The translations under genes and the position numbers were made by a program. Positions 22,084 through 25,141 of a stretch of 25,141 bases of DNA are shown one piece after another (the stretch's first letter is position 1; every line of letters starts with the position of its first letter). This DNA comes from Methanocella sp. (GTDB lineage Archaea; Halobacteriota; Methanocellia; Methanocellales; Methanocellaceae), in the NCBI RefSeq assembly GCF_035506375.1, contig NZ_DATJPM010000056.1:1-25141 (forward strand), in the 5' to 3' direction. The notes under the pieces are model-generated. The model made no database searches. It was given only the letters and a program-made list of their open reading frames with translations, and was not told the origin of the DNA.

Positions 22084-23523
22084 ATGGTAGCTGCGGATAA
22101 GCTGAAGAAGATCTCCGAGGACGTCTGGGAGATCCCCAAGGATTACAAGCCCGGCATGAACGTGCCCGGGCACATCTTTTTATCGGACCGCCTGATCGAG
22201 GGCCTGGAGAGCGGCGCCCTGGACCAGACGGCGAACGTGGCGACGCTGCCGGGCATTCAGAGGTACTCCATGGCCATGCCCGATGTGCACATCGGCTACG
22301 GCTTCCCCATCGGCGGCGTGGCCGCTTTTGACACTGAGACGGGAGTCATCAGCCCGGGCGGCGTTGGCTTCGACATCAACTGCGGGGTGCGCCTGCTCCG
22401 CTCTGAGCTGACGGCCGAGGATGTCAAGCCCCATAAGGTCGACCTGATCAACGCATTATACGAGGCCGTCCCATCGGGCCTGGGCTCGGAGTCTAAGTTC
22501 CGCGTGAATGACGCCCAGCTCGCCGAAGTCTTTCGAAGCGGGGCCCGGTGGGCCGTGGAGAACGGATACGGCGTCAGGGAAGACCTGGAGCACTGCGAGG
22601 AGAACGGAGAGATGAAAGGCGCAGACCCCGCGAAAGTATCTAAAAAAGCCTTCGACCGGGGCCGGCCACAGCTCGGCACCCTGGGCAGCGGCAACCACTT
22701 CCTGGAGATCCAGAAGGTCGAGAAGATCTATGACGAGGCCGTCGCAAAGGCGTTCGGGCTGAAGGAGGGCCAGGTCACCGTCATGATACATTGCGGTTCC
22801 AGGGGTGCAGGCCATCAGATCTGCACTGATTATGTAAGGGTAATGGAACAGGCCTCCCACAAGTACGGCATCCGTCTCTACGACCGGCAGCTTGCCTGTG
22901 CGCCGCTATCCTCGACCGAGGCGAAGGATTACTTTGCCGCGATGGCCGCGGGCGCAAACTACGCCTGGGCGAACCGCCAGATCATCTCTCACTGGGTGCG
23001 CGAGGCCTTCAGGAAACACTATAAGCGGGATATAAAGATGGACCTGGTCTACGACGTCGCGCACAATGTGGCCAAGTTCGAAGAGCATGAGGTGGACGGC
23101 GTGAAGAAGAGGCTGTGCGTCCACCGTAAGGGCGCGACGAGGGCTTTCGCTCCCGGGCGTTCCGAGGTCCCCGTCGCTTATCGTGACGTGGGCCAGCCCG
23201 TTATTATCCCGGGCAGCATGGGCAGTGCCTCTTACGTTTTAGCCGGCACGCAGCGCGGCATGGAGCTCACCTTCGGCAGCACCTGCCATGGCGCCGGGCG
23301 CGTGATGAGCCGCAACGAGGCCCTGAGGGATATCCGGGGCAACGAAGTGAAGCGGCAGCTTCTGGAGCGGGGCATCGTCGTGAAAGCGCCTAAGGACTCG
23401 GCTATCGCCGAAGAAGCCCCCGAAGTTTACAAAGAGATCGACGAGGTCGTCGCCGTCGTGGACCGGCTGGGTATCTCGAAGAAGGTCGCCAGGCTCGTAC
23501 CCATCGCAGTGGCAAAGGGATGA
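22084..23523 (+). CDS. rtcB: RNA-splicing ligase RtcB (3'-phosphate/5'-OH RNA ligase)
   Basis: This 479-residue enzyme seals RNA ends left by the tRNA splicing endonuclease, joining a 2',3'-cyclic phosphate or 3'-phosphate to a 5'-OH using GTP and manganese. Key motifs are DVHIGYGFPIGG, the metal-binding Cys100 in FDINCGVRLL, LGSGNHFLEI, MIHCGSRGAGHQ and the guanylate-accepting His in STCHGAGRVMSR. No intein interrupts it. The gene follows archease by 14 nt. Its natural substrates would include spliced tRNAs such as the tRNA-Ile candidate encoded about 1.6 kb downstream. Confidence 0.97.
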   Translation: MVAADKLKKISEDVWEIPKDYKPGMNVPGHIFLSDRLIEGLESGALDQTANVATLPGIQRYSMAMPDVHIGYGFPIGGVAAFDTETGVISPGGVGFDINCGVRLLRSELTAEDVKPHKVDLINALYEAVPSGLGSESKFRVNDAQLAEVFRSGARWAVENGYGVREDLEHCEENGEMKGADPAKVSKKAFDRGRPQLGTLGSGNHFLEIQKVEKIYDEAVAKAFGLKEGQVTVMIHCGSRGAGHQICTDYVRVMEQASHKYGIRLYDRQLACAPLSSTEAKDYFAAMAAGANYAWANRQIISHWVREAFRKHYKRDIKMDLVYDVAHNVAKFEEHEVDGVKKRLCVHRKGATRAFAPGRSEVPVAYRDVGQPVIIPGSMGSASYVLAGTQRGMELTFGSTCHGAGRVMSRNEALRDIRGNEVKRQLLERGIVVKAPKDSAIAEEAPEVYKEIDEVVAVVDRLGISKKVARLVPIAVAKG

Positions 23524-23596
23524 CATGTTCATAGTTTTTAACGGGAGCGCGATTTGCATAGAATAAAGATATATATGCAATCGCTGATTTTTCATC

Positions 23597-24001
23597 ATGG
23601 ATAAAAAAGACGATAAGGACATCTGTGATAACCCGCCCGAGATCATCATTCCTCAGCACCCTGACTGCAACCCGGAGTTCGGGGAATGCGCGCACGATAA
23701 CCGCATTACCCTCGACCTGGTTCCCGGTAAATGCGCCACGCGGGGAGCCGACGAACACTTCAAGAAGGGCTACGAGCTTTATCATGAGAACAGGATGGAC
23801 GATGCCCTCGCAGAGCTGGGCAGGTCTTTGAGCATCGATCCGATCAACGCGGAAGCCCATCTGCTGATAGGCGATATCCACGAGAGGCGGCAGCAGTACA
23901 GCGAGGCGATAAGAGAATACGACGAGGCCCTGAAGCTCTCGCCGGGCGATAAGATGATCAAGTTCAAGCTCCAGAACGCGGTCGCCCAAAGAAAAACTTA
24001 A
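23597..24001 (+). CDS. TPR-repeat protein
   Basis: This 134-residue protein has an N-terminal Cys-containing segment of about 45 residues (DICDNPPEI, HPDCNPEFGECAHD, GKCATRG) followed by tetratricopeptide repeats (DEHFKKGYELYHENRMDDA, AHLLIGDIHERRQQYSEAIR, EYDEALKLSPGD). TPRs bind protein partners; the Cys-rich leader could bind metal. It starts about 70 nt after rtcB, perhaps from its own promoter (AAGATATATATGC at about 23567-23579). Its stop overlaps the stop of the convergent thiolase gene by 3-4 nt. Confidence 0.82.
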   Translation: MDKKDDKDICDNPPEIIIPQHPDCNPEFGECAHDNRITLDLVPGKCATRGADEHFKKGYELYHENRMDDALAELGRSLSIDPINAEAHLLIGDIHERRQQYSEAIREYDEALKLSPGDKMIKFKLQNAVAQRKT

Positions 24002-24942
24002 ATCTTTTCCTGCTCTTTTACTGGCGACTTGCCCGCGATCTTAATGCGCTCTTTCAGCCTGCACGTCTGACATACGCCCTTGATGCCCGGCTCCCCGCAG
24101 ATCTCGCATTTCGTTAACGGCACCTGGGGATATTTCTCTTTGAGGCAGCCCACCATATTGTCGAACCCGCGCATGATAGAATATTTCGTGCCCGGGTGCC
24201 GGGCCTCGAAGTCGTTCAGCATGTCCTTGATCTCGCCCCGCAGGGATTCGCGGGCATACGGGCACTCACCCATGTAGAAGGGCAGCCCCTTCAGGAACGC
24301 ATATAGCGCAACTTCCCTCTCGGGCACGTCCATGAGCGGCTTGATGCGGGGCACGAGGCCTTCCTGGGGCCTGGTCGGCCGGAGGCGCGCTAATCGCTCA
24401 GTGTCGCCGTTCATCACGTTTAGCAGGACCGTCTGGGCATCGTCGTCCAGGTTGTGGCCGGTGGCCAGCTTGTTGGCGCCTATCCATTTCGCCATCGTGT
24501 TCAGCAGAGTGCGCCGAAAGACGCCGCAGTAAGTGCACGACGCCTCTTTCCGGTCATGCGTGAGCATCTCATCCAGCGTGCAGCCGACATCGTCCTTAAA
24601 AGAAACGACGAAGTGAGGCACGCCGAGGCGGTCGCAGAGCTCCTTCACCTTCGGGAGAGAAAAATTACGGTACCCTTCAATGCCTTCGTCGATCGTGATT
24701 GCGGTGAACTTAATGTCCGGCCTGGCGCCGAACGTCTCGACTAAAATTGAGAGAACGGCGGCGCTGTCCTTACCTCCGCTCATCGCGACGGCCACGTGGT
24801 CCCCCGGGACGACCATCCTTTCCTGCCGCATACGCTTCTTGATCTTACGCTCCACGTCCTCGATCTCGTGGTGGGCGCAGAGGTGCATGCCCGAGTACTT
24901 CTGGAAAATGACGGCTTCTTTGCCGCACTTATCGCACTTCAT
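23998..24942 (-). CDS. tRNA 2-thiolation enzyme, TtuA/NcsA (Ctu1-like) family
   Basis: This 314-residue ATP-dependent enzyme adds sulfur to uridine in tRNA, at U34 (NcsA/Ctu1) or U54 (TtuA). Features in order: N-terminal zinc site Cys3, Cys6, Cys22 and His25 (CDKCGK, HLCAHH); PP-loop SGGKDS (55-60), which activates uridine as adenylate; Cys136 and Cys139 (SCTYCG) with Cys227 (GECPYA), the trio that ligates a 4Fe-4S cluster in this family; and a C-terminal zinc site (CEICGEPGIKGVCQTC). Which uridine is modified cannot be told from sequence. A TATA-like ATTTATATAAG (about 24969-24980, minus strand) lies upstream. It shares a divergent spacer with tRNA-Ile. Confidence 0.9.
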   Translation of the reverse strand: MKCDKCGKEAVIFQKYSGMHLCAHHEIEDVERKIKKRMRQERMVVPGDHVAVAMSGGKDSAAVLSILVETFGARPDIKFTAITIDEGIEGYRNFSLPKVKELCDRLGVPHFVVSFKDDVGCTLDEMLTHDRKEASCTYCGVFRRTLLNTMAKWIGANKLATGHNLDDDAQTVLLNVMNGDTERLARLRPTRPQEGLVPRIKPLMDVPEREVALYAFLKGLPFYMGECPYARESLRGEIKDMLNDFEARHPGTKYSIMRGFDNMVGCLKEKYPQVPLTKCEICGEPGIKGVCQTCRLKERIKIAGKSPVKEQEKI

Positions 24943-25000
24943 TGGATTCAGCCTGAAATCATTGTAACTTATATAAATCCATTATGTCTGCGGCTTTGAA

Positions 25001-25015
25001 CATAACTTTTATGTA
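25001..25015 (+). promoter_or_regulatory. Putative TATA box of tRNA-Ile
   Basis: TAACTTTTATGTAG lies about 28-42 nt upstream of the tRNA-Ile 5' end and is the best TATA-like sequence on this strand; a weaker match than those of the other tRNAs. Confidence 0.35.
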
Positions 25016-25042
25016 GTAGTAATGACTTTTACACAAGATGTT

Positions 25043-25140
25043 GGGCCCGTAGCTTAGCCAGGTCGGAACTGCCCCGAAAGGCAGCGACAAGCGCTCGGCT
25101 GATAACCGAGAGGCCCTGCGTTCAAATCGCAGCGGGCCCA
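25043..25140 (+). tRNA. tRNA-Ile (GAT) with a putative 23-nt intron in the D-arm
   Basis: Acceptor GGGCCCG/CGGGCCC, anticodon stem CTCGG/CCGAG with loop CTGATAA (anticodon GAT at 25101-25103), T-arm CTGCG-TTCAAAT-CGCAG, discriminator A, no CCA. The D-arm region is too long by 23 nt. Removing 25067-25089 (or equally 25068-25090) leaves D-stem GCTT/GAGC with loop AGCCAGGTCG, almost the same as in the tRNA-Met of this window. Around the junctions GTCG (25062-25065) pairs with CGAC (25085-25088), with bulge GAA on one side and AAG on the other. CTGCC-CCGAAA-GGCAG forms the inner intron stem. This is a bulge-helix-bulge-like splice structure. Confidence 0.88.
25067..25089 (+). other. Putative non-canonical tRNA intron (D-arm)
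   Basis: This 23-nt insert lies between tRNA positions 22 and 23 (or 23 and 24, since an A is repeated at both ends). It contains a 5-bp stem CTGCC/GGCAG with a 6-nt loop and the CGAC half of the 4-bp central helix. The exon-side outer helix is weak, so this is a relaxed bulge-helix-bulge. Confidence 0.7.
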
Positions 25141-25141
25141 T

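Noticed and set aside
23402..23989. 195-codon minus-strand open frame
   Set aside because: It is antisense to the TPR gene and the rtcB end, both of which have recognisable domains on the plus strand.
25043..25140. tRNA-Ile as a pseudogene with an enlarged D-loop
   Set aside because: All other arms pair perfectly, exact excision restores a canonical D-arm, and splice-like bulges flank the insert, so an intron explains the facts better, though only RNA data can prove it.

Overview
The window reads as a chromosomal segment of a methanogen-like euryarchaeon, most likely a Methanocellales relative. This is inferred from gene content and style, not from a database match. Archaeal signs are A+T-rich TATA boxes a short distance upstream of starts (several genes look leaderless or nearly so), tRNA genes without encoded CCA, an archease-RtcB pair, a TtuA/NcsA-type tRNA thiolase, a MinD-like ATPase and HEAT-repeat proteins. 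Coding DNA is moderately GC-rich and intergenic DNA is very AT-rich.

Layout: (1) 1-3190 holds the N-terminal part of a DEAD-box RNA helicase (minus strand, runs off the left edge), then a regulator-transporter operon (winged-helix regulator and OPT-family membrane transporter overlapping by ATGA) and a small charged protein. (2) 3190-5990 has an intergenic stretch with a strong hairpin, a small secreted protein, a HEAT-repeat protein and a secreted or cell-surface protein with its own intrinsic terminator. (3) 5989-8190 is a two-component pair: a Cache-HAMP histidine kinase and a single-domain response regulator. (4) 8190-11588 is AT-rich, gene-poor and partly decayed: a frameshifted small gene, doubtful small ORFs, a TTG-start methyltransferase, a short membrane/coiled-coil protein, a minus-strand tRNA array (Asn, Met, Phe), a candidate structured RNA and a ~380-bp imperfect inverted repeat. 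(5) 11589-13684 is an overlapping operon: ornithine carbamoyltransferase, hexapeptide acyltransferase, DUF1405 membrane protein. (6) 13685-16868 is minus strand: a small unknown protein, an Imm-5-like protein, a membrane protein with an extracytoplasmic domain, and an Fe-S aldo/keto reductase with a palindrome over its promoter. (7) 17010-21226 has tRNA-Leu followed by five minus-strand genes: DUF2164, an internally duplicated protein, MinD-like ATPase, a Cys-rich protein and a large tail-anchored HEAT-repeat protein. (8) 21358-25140 is an RNA-processing neighbourhood: a small CxxC protein, archease and RtcB RNA ligase in one operon, a TPR protein, a TtuA/NcsA-like tRNA 2-thiolation enzyme, and at the right edge a tRNA-Ile(GAT) gene.

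The most striking observation is in that tRNA-Ile gene. It carries 23 extra nucleotides inside the D-arm. Removing them restores a canonical D-arm nearly identical to that of the tRNA-Met in this window, and the insert folds into a bulge-helix structure expected of an archaeal tRNA intron. D-arm introns are unusual in euryarchaea. The gene lies about 1.6 kb from the archease-RtcB operon whose products ligate spliced tRNA halves.
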